Below are positions 25,873 to 35,283 of a stretch of DNA of 64,000 bases, piece after piece. The notes below the pieces were generated by a model. That model had not been told where the DNA came from. It ran no database searches and worked only from the letters and a program-made list of their open reading frames with translations. The position numbers were made by a program, and so were the translations under genes. Where the stretch lies: the NCBI RefSeq assembly GCF_017357385.1, contig NZ_CP071635.1:186001-250000 (forward strand), written 5' to 3'. The stretch is from Rhizobium sp. NZLR1. Lineage in GTDB: Bacteria; Pseudomonadota; Alphaproteobacteria; Rhizobiales; Rhizobiaceae. Within the stretch, counting starts at the first letter, position 1. Every line of letters begins with the position of its first letter.

Positions 25873-27081
25873 CTAGCGCGTGAGCTCGGTGGTGTTGCGG
25901 CGCCCTATCTGGCGCAACATATCGCCGACTACGTCGGGCCAATCAGTGGTGATAAGATTGGTACGATTGACGATCGCCATCTCCGGATCTCCTCGGTAAT
26001 CTGGTACGATCCCTCGTTGAGCGGTCGATTTCGGATCCGTGTTGTGGTCGAAGCAGCATTTTCCGGCGCTGTTGGCGACGCCCTCTGGAAAGTAGTTACT
26101 TTCATGATAGGTGGCGAAGCCCTGCTTCTGGTCGATATAGTCGAAATATGCCTGCAGACCGTCACCTTTATAGAATTGGTTCATTTCAAACTGAATGGAG
26201 AACGGCGCCACATTCCATTGATCGTAGATTGAGTCCTCGTGGGGATCGTAGCTGGAATCCTTCACATTCTCGTCATCCGGGTTTTCGACGACAATTAGCC
26301 CGCCAATGAGGTTGGGGTCGTAGGTCGTCCGATTTAAAATCGTGCCGACATCCACCGCATCCTTTGCTTTGAGCTTGAATACAACGGCTTTGCTGAGTTT
26401 CGCATTTCCCTTGGTCGCGAGAATGTCAAGGCAGCGTTGCATGAGCTCGATGGGATCAGTAGGGTCCTGATCATCGACTGCCGCCTTGATATCGACGATC
26501 ATCACGTAGCCATGACCATCATCGGAGACATATTGGGCGAGTAGATCGAGCGCGGCAGAGAACGTTAGGAACTTCGCCTTTCGCCCTTGTGAATCCGTAA
26601 AAACGCGGCCATGTCGGTCCCGTAGATCGGCCTGTCGTAGCTGCGAAAAGTTCTGATTATATAATAGGCCGCTTCCAGTTGACTCGCGCTCAATCCTGTA
26701 GTCGTGAGATAGAACGACTTCATTGTCAGCGGTGAAGCGGGCATCGACTTCCACGCTCTCGATCTGCGAATTCCAGGCGTCTTGCAAGGCATAGGCTGAA
26801 TTCTCGGGATAGATCTCCCAAGATCCGCGGTGCGCAGATAGCAGGACCAAGTCATCGTCGGGTTTCGGCAGCTTAAACATGTTTCTTGTAATCGCACTTA
26901 CAAGATATGGTGAAGGCTTTACCGGAAGCAGCGCCTCTGCTTCGGCATAGGATGGAATAGCGAAAGCAAAAAAAGAAGTCAAAATGAGCGATGCCCGCAG
27001 ATCCCGTCGGCCGCCGAGGTAACCAAAACGCGAGGCGTAAGAATTTAGGATCGCTGATGCTACGTTGTTGCTGGTGTGCAT
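25873..27081 (-). CDS. Secreted glycerophosphodiester phosphodiesterase
   Basis: A 402-residue protein with a leader-like hydrophobic stretch near residues 28-47 (DLRASLILTSFFAFAIPSYA). Family motifs follow: SAHRGSWEIYPENSAYAL with the catalytic His near 84, SVEVDARFTADNEVVLSHD with metal ligands Glu111, Asp113 and second catalytic His126, and MIVDIKAAVDD. The protein is longer than cytoplasmic UgpQ (about 250) and more like secreted GlpQ or PLD-like forms. It releases glycerol-3-phosphate from deacylated phospholipids. The second gene of the unit is the LamG-like protein. There is no adjacent glycerol-phosphate transporter. Confidence 0.85.
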   Translation of the reverse strand: MHTSNNVASAILNSYASRFGYLGGRRDLRASLILTSFFAFAIPSYAEAEALLPVKPSPYLVSAITRNMFKLPKPDDDLVLLSAHRGSWEIYPENSAYALQDAWNSQIESVEVDARFTADNEVVLSHDYRIERESTGSGLLYNQNFSQLRQADLRDRHGRVFTDSQGRKAKFLTFSAALDLLAQYVSDDGHGYVMIVDIKAAVDDQDPTDPIELMQRCLDILATKGNAKLSKAVVFKLKAKDAVDVGTILNRTTYDPNLIGGLIVVENPDDENVKDSSYDPHEDSIYDQWNVAPFSIQFEMNQFYKGDGLQAYFDYIDQKQGFATYHESNYFPEGVANSAGKCCFDHNTDPKSTAQRGIVPDYRGDPEMAIVNRTNLITTDWPDVVGDMLRQIGRRNTTELTR

Positions 27082-27380
27082 AAGGTTTCAGAACCTTTCG
27101 ATGGGAATTTGGGTAGCTCGCTACGTTGTACGGCCTGTTCCTGGGGCTTTTTGCAACAGCACGAACCGCCTCAGCAGTGGCTAAGGCCTGGGCTGGGAAC
27201 GAAAGAGGGGAGATGGCCTCGCTACGCGATGGGATTTGTTAGCCGACCGCCTGGTTCCCCCCTTGCTCTATGGCTGTAATAACAGGCTGTTCGACATCAA
27301 GATGATCCATAAAAGCGGAGCCTAACAAAGGCGTTGCGTTAAGAGAGGTGAAAGCAGCTTGGAGCTCGACACGATTATTT
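27082..27380. other. Intergenic region upstream of the phosphodiesterase gene
   Basis: No gene is seen. The region should contain the leftward promoter for the phosphodiesterase/LamG unit, but no clear boxes stand out. Confidence 0.35.
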
Positions 27381-27902
27381 TCATCCTGGTGCAGCGGTTC
27401 TCAGGTGAGGAGGCGTTGGCAGGGTTTTCTCCATCAAAGCTGCTGCGCCATAGGGTGTTTGGACGCAATCAATTGCCTGCCAGCCGCTCTTTTCGTAAAG
27501 AACTCGCGCGTCCTCCGTTATCAAGAAAAGGCTTTTGTAACCGAGGCGCGATGCTTCGTGCTCCAGCCGCTCGATCAACAACGTGGCTATCCCTTTCTTG
27601 CGGTGAAATGGATGGACAAAGAGCGACTTAAGCCACGGGGATAGATGAGATTTTCCATCGAAATCACGATCAGCCAACGTGACCATCCCAACCGGCAATG
27701 CGTTTTCAATGGCAATCAATGTTAGCGGTATCGAATTTTTTGTTGCTGCTTCAAACTCGCCCCGCGTTTGTTCGTACGAGCCATTTGATTGAGAACCCCA
27801 TTGTCCGAAAGTCCAACTTGCGCAAATGGAAATGAATTTCGGAAGTCTTTCTAGGTACTCGATCGTTACCGGAGTTGCAGCTACCATTGGTTTCGCGGTC
27901 AT
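27381..27902 (-). CDS. GNAT-family N-acetyltransferase
   Basis: The product has 173 residues from the ATG at 27902, which has GGAG 7 bases upstream. The acetyl-CoA loop is LKSLFVHPFHRKKGIATLLI ERLEHEA (R-x-x-G-x-A type). The C-terminal YEKSGWQAIDCVQTPYG is the usual substrate/CoA Tyr region. It lies last in a leftward set after a HAD phosphatase and a DegT aminotransferase. Acetylation of the amine made by the DegT enzyme is a natural role. An unrelated detoxification role is also possible. Confidence 0.8.
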   Translation of the reverse strand: MTAKPMVAATPVTIEYLERLPKFISICASWTFGQWGSQSNGSYEQTRGEFEAATKNSIPLTLIAIENALPVGMVTLADRDFDGKSHLSPWLKSLFVHPFHRKKGIATLLIERLEHEASRLGYKSLFLITEDARVLYEKSGWQAIDCVQTPYGAAALMEKTLPTPPHLRTAAPG

Positions 27903-28056
27903 AGTATCTCCATTCTTCTGGCGGGCCGAGCAATCGAGCGAGGATCGGTCAATTTGAGGTGAAGCCCGTGCACCAACCGATGCTATCGGATCCCACGATA
28001 TATCCTGGACGGTGACGCTGCGATTCAAGACGCTTCGCCTGAGCGCAACTGCGTGA

Positions 28057-28728
28057 TCACAAAGCTGCTAAGATTTGTGGCAACGCCGTCATGCGGCTAA
28101 ACAGCTTTGTGGCACCTGCCTCCATCAGTTTGTCTCCATGCCCAGCAAGGCAATGAGAGCCACCCACGAAGCCAATCACCATCATCCCGGCTGCCACTGC
28201 CGCCTGAGTTCCAGCAACGCTGTCTTCAATAACGAGACAACTGCCAGCCGGTGTGTTCATATTCTGTGCTGCAAACAGAAAGAGATCCGGCGCTGGCTTA
28301 CCACGCGCAACTTGCGAAGCGCTGAAGACATGGGGCCAAAAGAAATCATGCAGGTCTGTGACTTTAAGAGCCAAGCAGAGCTTCGCAGCATCACTGTTCG
28401 ACGCCACGCACTTCCTTAAATTGATAGCTTCCAAGGTTTGCCGAACGCCGCTGGTTGCACGCAGATCACGAGCATATCGATTTGCAACTTCGGCCATCAC
28501 ACGTTCATGATGATCCTCCGGTAGGCGCAAGCCGCCCTCGGATTCTATGACTGAATAACTTTGCTGGTCAGTCATTCCTATGAAGCGATCGTTATACTCT
28601 TCAGCGGATATGATATAGCCACATTTCGCCAAAGCTTCGATGTGCACCCTGGTTGCGATAAGCTCGCTATCGACGAGAACCCCGTCGCAGTCGAAGATCA
28701 GTAATTCCGGACTTTTCGAAAAAGACAT
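28057..28728 (-). CDS. HAD-superfamily hydrolase (beta-phosphoglucomutase/sugar-phosphatase type)
   Basis: The product has 223 residues. Motif I is FDCDGVLVDSE, with the nucleophile Asp and acid/base Asp. Motif II lies in CVASNSDAAKL. Motif III/IV is PDLFLFAA...CLVIEDSVAG. The four-helix cap between motifs I and II places it with beta-phosphoglucomutase-like phosphatases. It follows the DegT gene on the same strand with a 140-base gap. In amino-sugar and aminocyclitol pathways such enzymes remove a sugar phosphate. Confidence 0.85.
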   Translation of the reverse strand: MSFSKSPELLIFDCDGVLVDSELIATRVHIEALAKCGYIISAEEYNDRFIGMTDQQSYSVIESEGGLRLPEDHHERVMAEVANRYARDLRATSGVRQTLEAINLRKCVASNSDAAKLCLALKVTDLHDFFWPHVFSASQVARGKPAPDLFLFAAQNMNTPAGSCLVIEDSVAGTQAAVAAGMMVIGFVGGSHCLAGHGDKLMEAGATKLFSRMTALPQILAAL

Positions 28729-28868
28729 ACAAGGAGTCCTCGTTGTAGAATCACTCTGAGTTTTGTCCCAGCGCAGCTTTCAATCTTCCGGGCATTGAGC
28801 AAAGTATGATTGAAAAGGATCGGATGTTGACCATTGCGGCACTGGGAAATTGGTGCGACGCGCGGGGC

Positions 28869-30155
28869 TCAGCCAGAAATTGCTCCTGCGGCGACCTTCG
28901 GACCTTGCCTATGAAGAGCATTCCAAACCTTGTGAAACGCCTCTGCATAAAGCTTCATCAATTCGCCATCGTTGGGTGGCGCAATCTCGGAAACGTAAAA
29001 CATCGTATCCAAGAGTTTCACTGTATTTGGAAAATCGGCAGCCTTCCAGTTGTCGCGAATGTCTGGAAGATATTCGAATACGGGCTTCGTGAGCCAAACA
29101 CAGATAGGCACGCCTTCGGCCTGCAGCGATTTCACCACGAAATCCCTTGCAGCCGGGCCTGGCGCGAAGCCAAGTGCCGCAGGTTCGATCCGGAGGGGAA
29201 AGTTGAGCATCGAATGGTCGCAGTCAGATGGGTTGAAAAGAGGAAATATACCCACAAGCTCGCTGATCATCTCCCATAAAAGCTTGCTATTGTCTCTTCG
29301 GATTTGCAGTTGCGTATCCATCTCAGTGACCCGCAAGTTCGCTATAGATGAAGAGAATACGTTGGGCCTGTAGTTGTACCCTTGGGAATAGGGCGAGAAT
29401 ATTCGCGCTCCGCTCCGAGACGAGCTGGACAGCGATACGCGATCAACATGTGCAATCAAGTTGGCGTCTTCCGTGATGACAAATCCTAGCTCCCCAGCCC
29501 CAAGGTGCTTGGCGCCGTTTCCGGATAGAGCGAGTGCGTCTGCATCAAGATGCGCACCGTCGACGATTGGTTTCGCGGCGCCGATCGATTGGCAGATGTC
29601 GTCGATCACAGCAATGCCTTGAGCTCGCGCTGCAGACCTCGCGTCGGGGACGAGAACATTGTTTCCGAAAAGGTGAGTGACTAAAACTGCAGCCACGTTG
29701 GGGCCGAACTCTTCAGCGGCGGCGCGCTGATCAATCCCGGCCAAGTTCATGTCGACATCAACGAAGACGGGTTGAAGACCGCTGATCGTGATTGGCCCTA
29801 CCGCTCCCGGCCAATTCAATGCTGCGGTAACAACTTGCTCGCCTCGCTCTTTCACGTAGTCGAGCTCGATGTGAATGGCTGCCGTTCCGCTGCCGACAGC
29901 GCGCACTTGCCACTTCCCGGTCCACCTTGCAAGGCTTTCCTCCAAACCGCTCACAATTGGATGATTAACGCGGTGATATCTTCCACCATCCACAACTCCA
30001 CGCAGGGCATCCGAGTGCTTCTTCTCCGCGGCGGGCCAAGGTGTAACACGTCCCTGGGGGACCACAGGCTTCCCACCGAAAACGGCGAGCTTCTCGACTG
30101 AGAAAGCACCAGTTGCGTTGCGAGTTATGAGCCGTAGTGCACCGAATCTGTTCAT
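28869..30155 (-). CDS. DegT/DnrJ/EryC1/StrS-family PLP aminotransferase
   Basis: The product has 428 residues from the ATG at 30155 (GGAG nearby). It opens with VFGGKPVVPQGRVTPWPAAE, the family's usual substrate-binding start. It then has RAVGSGTAAIHIELDYVKER, VIDDICQSIGA and the Schiff-base lysine K216 in ALSGNGAKHLGAGELGFV. The family transfers an amino group from Glu or Gln to a keto-sugar or keto-cyclitol. HAD and GNAT genes downstream suggest synthesis of an acetylated amino sugar or aminocyclitol. A diverged 5' fragment of the same gene type lies at 21877. No nucleotide-sugar genes are nearby, which slightly favours a free sugar or inositol substrate. Confidence 0.85.
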   Translation of the reverse strand: MNRFGALRLITRNATGAFSVEKLAVFGGKPVVPQGRVTPWPAAEKKHSDALRGVVDGGRYHRVNHPIVSGLEESLARWTGKWQVRAVGSGTAAIHIELDYVKERGEQVVTAALNWPGAVGPITISGLQPVFVDVDMNLAGIDQRAAAEEFGPNVAAVLVTHLFGNNVLVPDARSAARAQGIAVIDDICQSIGAAKPIVDGAHLDADALALSGNGAKHLGAGELGFVITEDANLIAHVDRVSLSSSSRSGARIFSPYSQGYNYRPNVFSSSIANLRVTEMDTQLQIRRDNSKLLWEMISELVGIFPLFNPSDCDHSMLNFPLRIEPAALGFAPGPAARDFVVKSLQAEGVPICVWLTKPVFEYLPDIRDNWKAADFPNTVKLLDTMFYVSEIAPPNDGELMKLYAEAFHKVWNALHRQGPKVAAGAISG

Positions 30156-30239
30156 CTCGATCTCCAATCATGCTCATTAGAATGCTGATCAGCCCACACA
30201 AACGCTAGCACTGCTTTCCCCGGCATGATAGCTCAAACT

Positions 30240-30300
30240 AAGTATATAAAAAAGTATATGCTAAGTTATATTCAAGATACGCGAGATAAAATAAGTATAA
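30240..30300. promoter_or_regulatory. AT-rich repeated AAGTATA motifs between DegT and ROK genes
   Basis: AAGTATAT occurs at 30240-30247 and 30252-30259, with related AAGTTATA at 30263 and AAGTATAA at 30293. The cluster is the only strongly AT-rich part of the 460-base divergent gap. It resembles the segment ahead of the DegT fragment at 21.7 kb. ROK repressors usually bind AT-rich sites, so control by the adjacent ROK protein is plausible. Confidence 0.45.
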
Positions 30301-30613
30301 TATTCGATTCTGTCGTGTATGGTCAGGCAGCTGCTTGGGCGTCACCTTGGTCAGCTTCTGCACGGAGCGCTTGGGATATTTCAATAGTTTTTAACGATTG
30401 GGCGGACACTAAGATCACTGAATGAAGGCTTGGGACGGGAACCGGCCAAAGTTTCCCGTAAACGCCAGGTGCCGATCATAAGATGCGTTGGAAGAACAGC
30501 ACATGGCCCCCAGATCATAACCCGAGCCTCACCAGATTGCGAAGAAGCGGTTAGCCCCCTGATAGTGCTGGCCGTTGGCGGCGCAATTGGTTCGGCCAAC
30601 AGGATTGGATGCT

Positions 30614-31888
30614 ATGGACTCTTTGATAAGAAGACTCGAAGCTCACCGACTGGGAGAAAGTGAGGGCAGTTCTGACGATCGCCATAAAGATGAGAGCGCT
30701 AAGGGTATAGTACCGGCCCAAAAACTGATTCCAACGCGAACCTTGGGCCCTGCGAATCGGGGCCGATTGCTGCAAGCCTTGTACGACATAGGGCCATCCA
30801 GCAGGGCGGACCTGGCCCGCCTTGCGGGTGTGACTCGAGGGACTATCGGAGGGATTGTGCAGCCCCTGATCGATCAGGGTGTTCTTGCGGAAGGAGAGGT
30901 GATACCTCCCAACGAAGCAGGCGGCAAGCCGGCTACCAAGTTGTGGTTTTCCAAGGATGCAAGGCCAATATGCGCGGTGCTCCTGATGCACGACCGCGTG
31001 AGTGCTTGTTTGGTCTCTTTGGAGGGCAAGGTCTATGCTCAACACGCCGCCGATTTTCCGAAGAACCTTACACACCCCACCGACGCATTCCGAATTATAA
31101 GCACCTGTGTCGAAGAAACCATCGCATCTGGCAAACCGATCTTAGGGATAGGTGTAGCAGTTGCAGGAATGATCAATACGGAGACGGGCACAATTGTGAC
31201 CGCCAGTCTCGGGCCATTCCTGGACGGCTTACCGCTCGAAGCCGAGTTGCACAAAAGGTTCGGCGTTACCGTGTGTGTCGATCAGGATACCAGAGCCTTG
31301 CTGGTTGGGGACCGATGGTTTGGACAAGGCCGCGGCCGGAGAAACTTCGCCTCCGTCCATATCGGCGAGACTTTGGGTGGAGCGCTTTACCTTGATGGGC
31401 ATCTCTATCGGGGACCCGCAGGTGCAGGCGGCGAAATCGGTCATACGACCGTAGACATCAAAGGTCGGATATGCCAGTGCGGCCGACGTGGATGCTGGGA
31501 AACAATCGCCGGCTCGAAGTGGTTAACGGACGAGGCCAAGGTTAGGCGGTTGCCACAACCGCACTCCCTGGATGTGAGCCGATTATTGACTCTGGCCAAC
31601 GACGACGTCCCAGGCGCACGAGAATTACTTCGCGACTACGCGTTCAACATTTCGGTCGGCCTGGCGAACCTTCAGCAGTTCATGGCGCCCAATTTTATCG
31701 TTATTCACGGCGACATCGTACGAGGGGGAAACCCCATGCTTCATTTAATCCAGGAAAGCTTCCGGGAATTGGTATTCCATCGCCCGGGCGATGAAATTGC
31801 CCTTTCTTTCGGAGATAGCGAATGCCTGGCGGCTTTACGCGGTGCCGCCAGTCTGCTTCTTTCTGAATTGCTGAATTTCGTCATCTAA
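30614..31888 (+). CDS. ROK-family transcriptional regulator (XylR/NagC-like)
   Basis: The product has 424 residues from the ATG at 30614. An N-terminal winged helix (RGRLLQALYDIGPSSRADLA RLAGVTRGTI) is followed by the sugar-kinase-like ROK domain. This has the nucleotide/sugar loops (ETLGGALYLDGHLYRGPAGA GGEIGHTT) and the zinc motif CQCGRRGCWE near residue 286. A near relative, alike throughout, is encoded at 39915, and both precede or face transport/metabolic genes. It lies divergent from the DegT gene set and may repress it when its sugar ligand is absent. Confidence 0.88.
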   Translation: MDSLIRRLEAHRLGESEGSSDDRHKDESAKGIVPAQKLIPTRTLGPANRGRLLQALYDIGPSSRADLARLAGVTRGTIGGIVQPLIDQGVLAEGEVIPPNEAGGKPATKLWFSKDARPICAVLLMHDRVSACLVSLEGKVYAQHAADFPKNLTHPTDAFRIISTCVEETIASGKPILGIGVAVAGMINTETGTIVTASLGPFLDGLPLEAELHKRFGVTVCVDQDTRALLVGDRWFGQGRGRRNFASVHIGETLGGALYLDGHLYRGPAGAGGEIGHTTVDIKGRICQCGRRGCWETIAGSKWLTDEAKVRRLPQPHSLDVSRLLTLANDDVPGARELLRDYAFNISVGLANLQQFMAPNFIVIHGDIVRGGNPMLHLIQESFRELVFHRPGDEIALSFGDSECLAALRGAASLLLSELLNFVI

Positions 31889-31924
31889 GGACATCCGCAA
31901 TACGTTCCTGCGGGAGGTCCGCGG

Positions 31925-33856
31925 TCATTGCCGGGATCTATCTGCAACTCGACCGTCACTCACTTTGCCGAGTTCGTTCGCGACCTTTGCCAGCATCCGG
32001 CGTGCTGGCAAAGATATTGACGCTGTTTCACGGTTGCTTTGACTGGTCTGCTGCTCAGAGAGTGCATTCTCAATCTGAAACTCCGCCACAATCCCGCGCA
32101 ACTGTTTTGCCTCAAGGGCAAGTGCCGTGCTTGCAGCCGTGGATTCCTCGGCCATGGCTGCATTTTGCTGCGTAACCTGATCCATTCGATTGACTGTCCG
32201 GTTGACCTCAAAAAGGGTTGCGGACTGCTCGTTGGAAGCGGCCGTGACGGCATCAAGCTGAGTGTTAATCAGCACTATCTGGTCCACGATGATCTTGAGC
32301 GCCTCGCCGGTATCGCGGACCAGCTTGACGCCACTGCTGACCTCATCAACCGAATTGAGGATAAGATCCTTGATCTCTTTTGCTGCATGCGCAGAGCGTT
32401 GAGCAAGCTCCCGCACCTCCTGGGCAACCACTGCGAAACCTTTTCCTGCCTCGCCGGATCGTGCCGCCTCGACGCCTGCGTTGAGCGCCAGAAGATTGGT
32501 CTGAAACGCGATTTCGTCGATGACCCCGACAATACTGGAGATCTGCGAGGATGACCGTTCGATGCGTTGCATTGCCGCGACAGCGCTGGAGACCACTCCC
32601 CCGGAGTGGCGCGCCGACTTGTTTGCCTCGATCGCAACATGTCGCGCCTCCGCTGTGCGCTTTGAGGAACTGGCGACGTTCTGGGTAATTTGATCCAGCG
32701 CGGCGGCGGTTTGCTCCAGTGAAGCAGCCTGGTGCTCTGTGCGGCGTGACAGGTCCTGCGCGCTCAAACTGATTTCCTGCGCGCCATCATCTATCGATTC
32801 GGTTGCGTTCGACACAGCTCTCAAGCTCTCGGCGAGCTGGGCAACAGCAGCATTGAAGTTCGCCCGCAACGGTTCGAAGTCCTCGGCGAACTTGTCGTCG
32901 AGGCTGAACACGAGGTTCCCGTCGGCGAGATGCCTTAGGCCCTCTGCAAGCCCGGTCGTTGCCTCCGCCATATCCCGCGCCCGCTGACGATCGGTCTCGG
33001 CGAGACGCGCACGTTCAATCTCGTTTGCGCCACGACTTGTCTCTGCATCCTTTCCGAGATCGCGCGCCCTCAACTCGTTGTCCTTGAAGATCTGTACTGC
33101 CCGGGCCATCGATCCGATCTCGTCGCGGCGAATCGTTCCCTCAACAGTCGAAGTAAGATCGCCGTCGGCTATGACCTTCATCGTCGTAACCATCTGTTTG
33201 ATCGGTTTGACCAACCAGGCGCGAATTGCGAGAAAGCCGAAACACGAGACAGCGAAGAGTGCCACAATAGCTGTTCCCAAACTCAGCACGGACGTGTCAC
33301 GGACAACGTTTGAAACGCCAGCACGCTTTTGATCTGCGTCGGAAGCGAGTTTTTCCGTGACGGATGTGAATCTTGGTGAGATGGCAGCAAAGGCGGGTTG
33401 GCAAAGAGTGAGATAGAGTTGCTGCACCATGGCAAGCTCGGCTTCACTAGTTGCGCCGCGACCAACAGCGATGGCTGCACCACACGTATCGGTCAGGACG
33501 GAGAATCCATCCGCCTTCAACTTCGGCAGTTCGCTCTGCTCAGGAACTGCGGCAATCGCCATATCCATGAACCTGACGAAGTTTTCTCGTGCGTCATTCA
33601 AGCCAAATTCTGCGCGCGCCCTCGCCTCTTTCGACCGCGTCATCACCATGTCGCTGATGTTGGCACGCGCTATTTCCAGACTTCGGTTCGACTGGGTCAA
33701 GCGAAGTGCTGCAGATGCATCTTTGTCGAGAAGCTCCTGATAGCTGTCGTTAACTTTCAACATTTGCCGGCTCTGATAGAACGTCAGACCGAGTGCCATG
33801 ACGCCAAAGACGGCCATGATGATAAAGAACTTACCGACAATGGAAATGTGTTTCAC
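31925..33856 (-). CDS. Methyl-accepting chemotaxis protein
   Basis: The product has about 643 residues. The GTG at 33856 is preceded by TTAGAGGAG and gives a natural N-terminus (KHISIVGKFFIIMAVFGVMA). Two membrane spans lie at about 8-28 and 190-212 and bracket a four-helix-bundle periplasmic sensor. HAMP domains follow (LVKPIKQMVTTMKVIADGDL and a second starting GLRHLADGNLVFSLDDKFAE). The signalling hairpin tip is DEIAFQTNLLALNAGVEAAR. It is the last gene after a sugar ABC operon on the same strand, so it may report that sugar, either directly or through the binding protein. Confidence 0.92.
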   Translation of the reverse strand: MKHISIVGKFFIIMAVFGVMALGLTFYQSRQMLKVNDSYQELLDKDASAALRLTQSNRSLEIARANISDMVMTRSKEARARAEFGLNDARENFVRFMDMAIAAVPEQSELPKLKADGFSVLTDTCGAAIAVGRGATSEAELAMVQQLYLTLCQPAFAAISPRFTSVTEKLASDADQKRAGVSNVVRDTSVLSLGTAIVALFAVSCFGFLAIRAWLVKPIKQMVTTMKVIADGDLTSTVEGTIRRDEIGSMARAVQIFKDNELRARDLGKDAETSRGANEIERARLAETDRQRARDMAEATTGLAEGLRHLADGNLVFSLDDKFAEDFEPLRANFNAAVAQLAESLRAVSNATESIDDGAQEISLSAQDLSRRTEHQAASLEQTAAALDQITQNVASSSKRTAEARHVAIEANKSARHSGGVVSSAVAAMQRIERSSSQISSIVGVIDEIAFQTNLLALNAGVEAARSGEAGKGFAVVAQEVRELAQRSAHAAKEIKDLILNSVDEVSSGVKLVRDTGEALKIIVDQIVLINTQLDAVTAASNEQSATLFEVNRTVNRMDQVTQQNAAMAEESTAASTALALEAKQLRGIVAEFQIENALSEQQTSQSNRETASISLPARRMLAKVANELGKVSDGRVADRSRQ

Positions 33857-34038
33857 GGGCCACTCCTCTAAGCTCGGTGTCACTTACGGCGGATGGATGT
33901 TCAGATTCTGATGGTTTGATGTCTCGAGTTTTAAAAAAATGGCTGCCGCCGACCTCGTAATCGACGACAGCCAAGTTGCCTGGGAGGGCAGGAGAAAAGA
34001 GTTGAAACCCCAGCTGGCGATATTTCGTGCACGTTCTG

Positions 34039-35205
34039 TCAGTCGCGGATCGCAGCCCCCGTTACTGGGTCGAACCAGTGCAATTTCTCCAGGTCGACTG
34101 TCAATGGCAGCACCTGATTGGGTCGAGGTGTCAGCGCCGGTGGTATACGCGCCACAAGCCGGTTCTTACCCTTATTGGGAAAGTCTTCGGTATCTTCAGC
34201 ATCGTTGATATTGACCGGCGGTGAGGCGATGTCGAAAAACACGAAAGTGTCGGCTCCAAGCGCTTCGGCAACCGGGATCTGCTCATTGAACAACGCCTCG
34301 GCCTCGGGACAAACCTTGAACATCTCCGGGCGAATTCCAACAATGACTTGTCGCCCGGCAAAGACCGACAATGCTGGCTGGGCGGGGATGGAGAAGGATA
34401 TATTCGTCCCGGTAATCGCAGCTTTCAGCGTCCCGGCTTCCGCTGTCAGCTCGATGCGTACGAAATTCATGGCGGGCGAACCGATGAACCCCGCGACGAA
34501 CAGATTGGACGGCTTGTCGTAAAGCTTCTGCGGCGTGTCGATCTGCTGAAGATTACTCTCCTGTCCGTTAAACACCGGCTTCAGCACAGCCACGCGATCG
34601 CCCATGGTCATAGCCTCGACCTGATCGTGGGTCACATAAAGGGTTGTGACGCCGAGTCGCTGATTAAGCAGCTTCAGTTCACCGCGCATCTGCACGCGGA
34701 GCTTGGCATCCAGGTTGGAAAGAGGTTCGTCCATCAAGAAGGCCATGGGATGGCGAACGATCGCTCGACCCATCGCCACGCGTTGGCGTTGACCACCAGA
34801 CAATGCCCCCGGTTTGCGCTCGAGATAGCGCGCGAGATCAAGCATTTCGGCTGCATCGCGCACCAGCTTGTCAATCTTGTCCTTGGGCATTTTGCGCTGC
34901 TGCAAGCCAAAAGCCATGTTGTCGTAAACAGACATATGAGGGTAAAGCGCGTAGTTCTGAAAAACCATCGCAATATCCCGGTCCTGGGGTTCTGTCTCCG
35001 TCACATCAGCGTCATCCATGAGCAGCCGGCCGCTGTTGAGCGCTTCAAGACCCGCTGCCATCCGCAATAATGTCGACTTGCCACAACCCGAGGGGCCGAC
35101 CAACACGACGAATTCTCCGTCCGCGACCGAAAAACTTACATTCGCAACGGCAACGGTTCCGTCCGGAAAGGTCTTGCCGATCCCGTCGAAGGTCATGGAC
35201 GCCAT
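34039..35205 (-). CDS. ABC transporter ATPase of the MalK/UgpC type
   Basis: The product has 388 residues. It shows Walker A GPSGCGKST, Q-loop MVFQNYALYPHM, ABC signature LSGGQRQRVAMGRA and Walker B AFLMDEPLSNLD, followed by the H-loop THDQ. The C-terminal 140 residues form the MalK-like TOBE regulatory domain (IVGIRPEMFK). It powers import through the two permeases encoded just upstream. Order of transcription is binding protein, permease, permease, dehydrogenase, ATPase. Confidence 0.93.
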   Translation of the reverse strand: MASMTFDGIGKTFPDGTVAVANVSFSVADGEFVVLVGPSGCGKSTLLRMAAGLEALNSGRLLMDDADVTETEPQDRDIAMVFQNYALYPHMSVYDNMAFGLQQRKMPKDKIDKLVRDAAEMLDLARYLERKPGALSGGQRQRVAMGRAIVRHPMAFLMDEPLSNLDAKLRVQMRGELKLLNQRLGVTTLYVTHDQVEAMTMGDRVAVLKPVFNGQESNLQQIDTPQKLYDKPSNLFVAGFIGSPAMNFVRIELTAEAGTLKAAITGTNISFSIPAQPALSVFAGRQVIVGIRPEMFKVCPEAEALFNEQIPVAEALGADTFVFFDIASPPVNINDAEDTEDFPNKGKNRLVARIPPALTPRPNQVLPLTVDLEKLHWFDPVTGAAIRD

Positions 35206-35283
35206 TTTTATGTACTCCCCGTATTTTCAAGCGAGGCAAGCCGCACCGTTATGCGGACATGCCCCGCGCCTTTGGTTCCGGCT

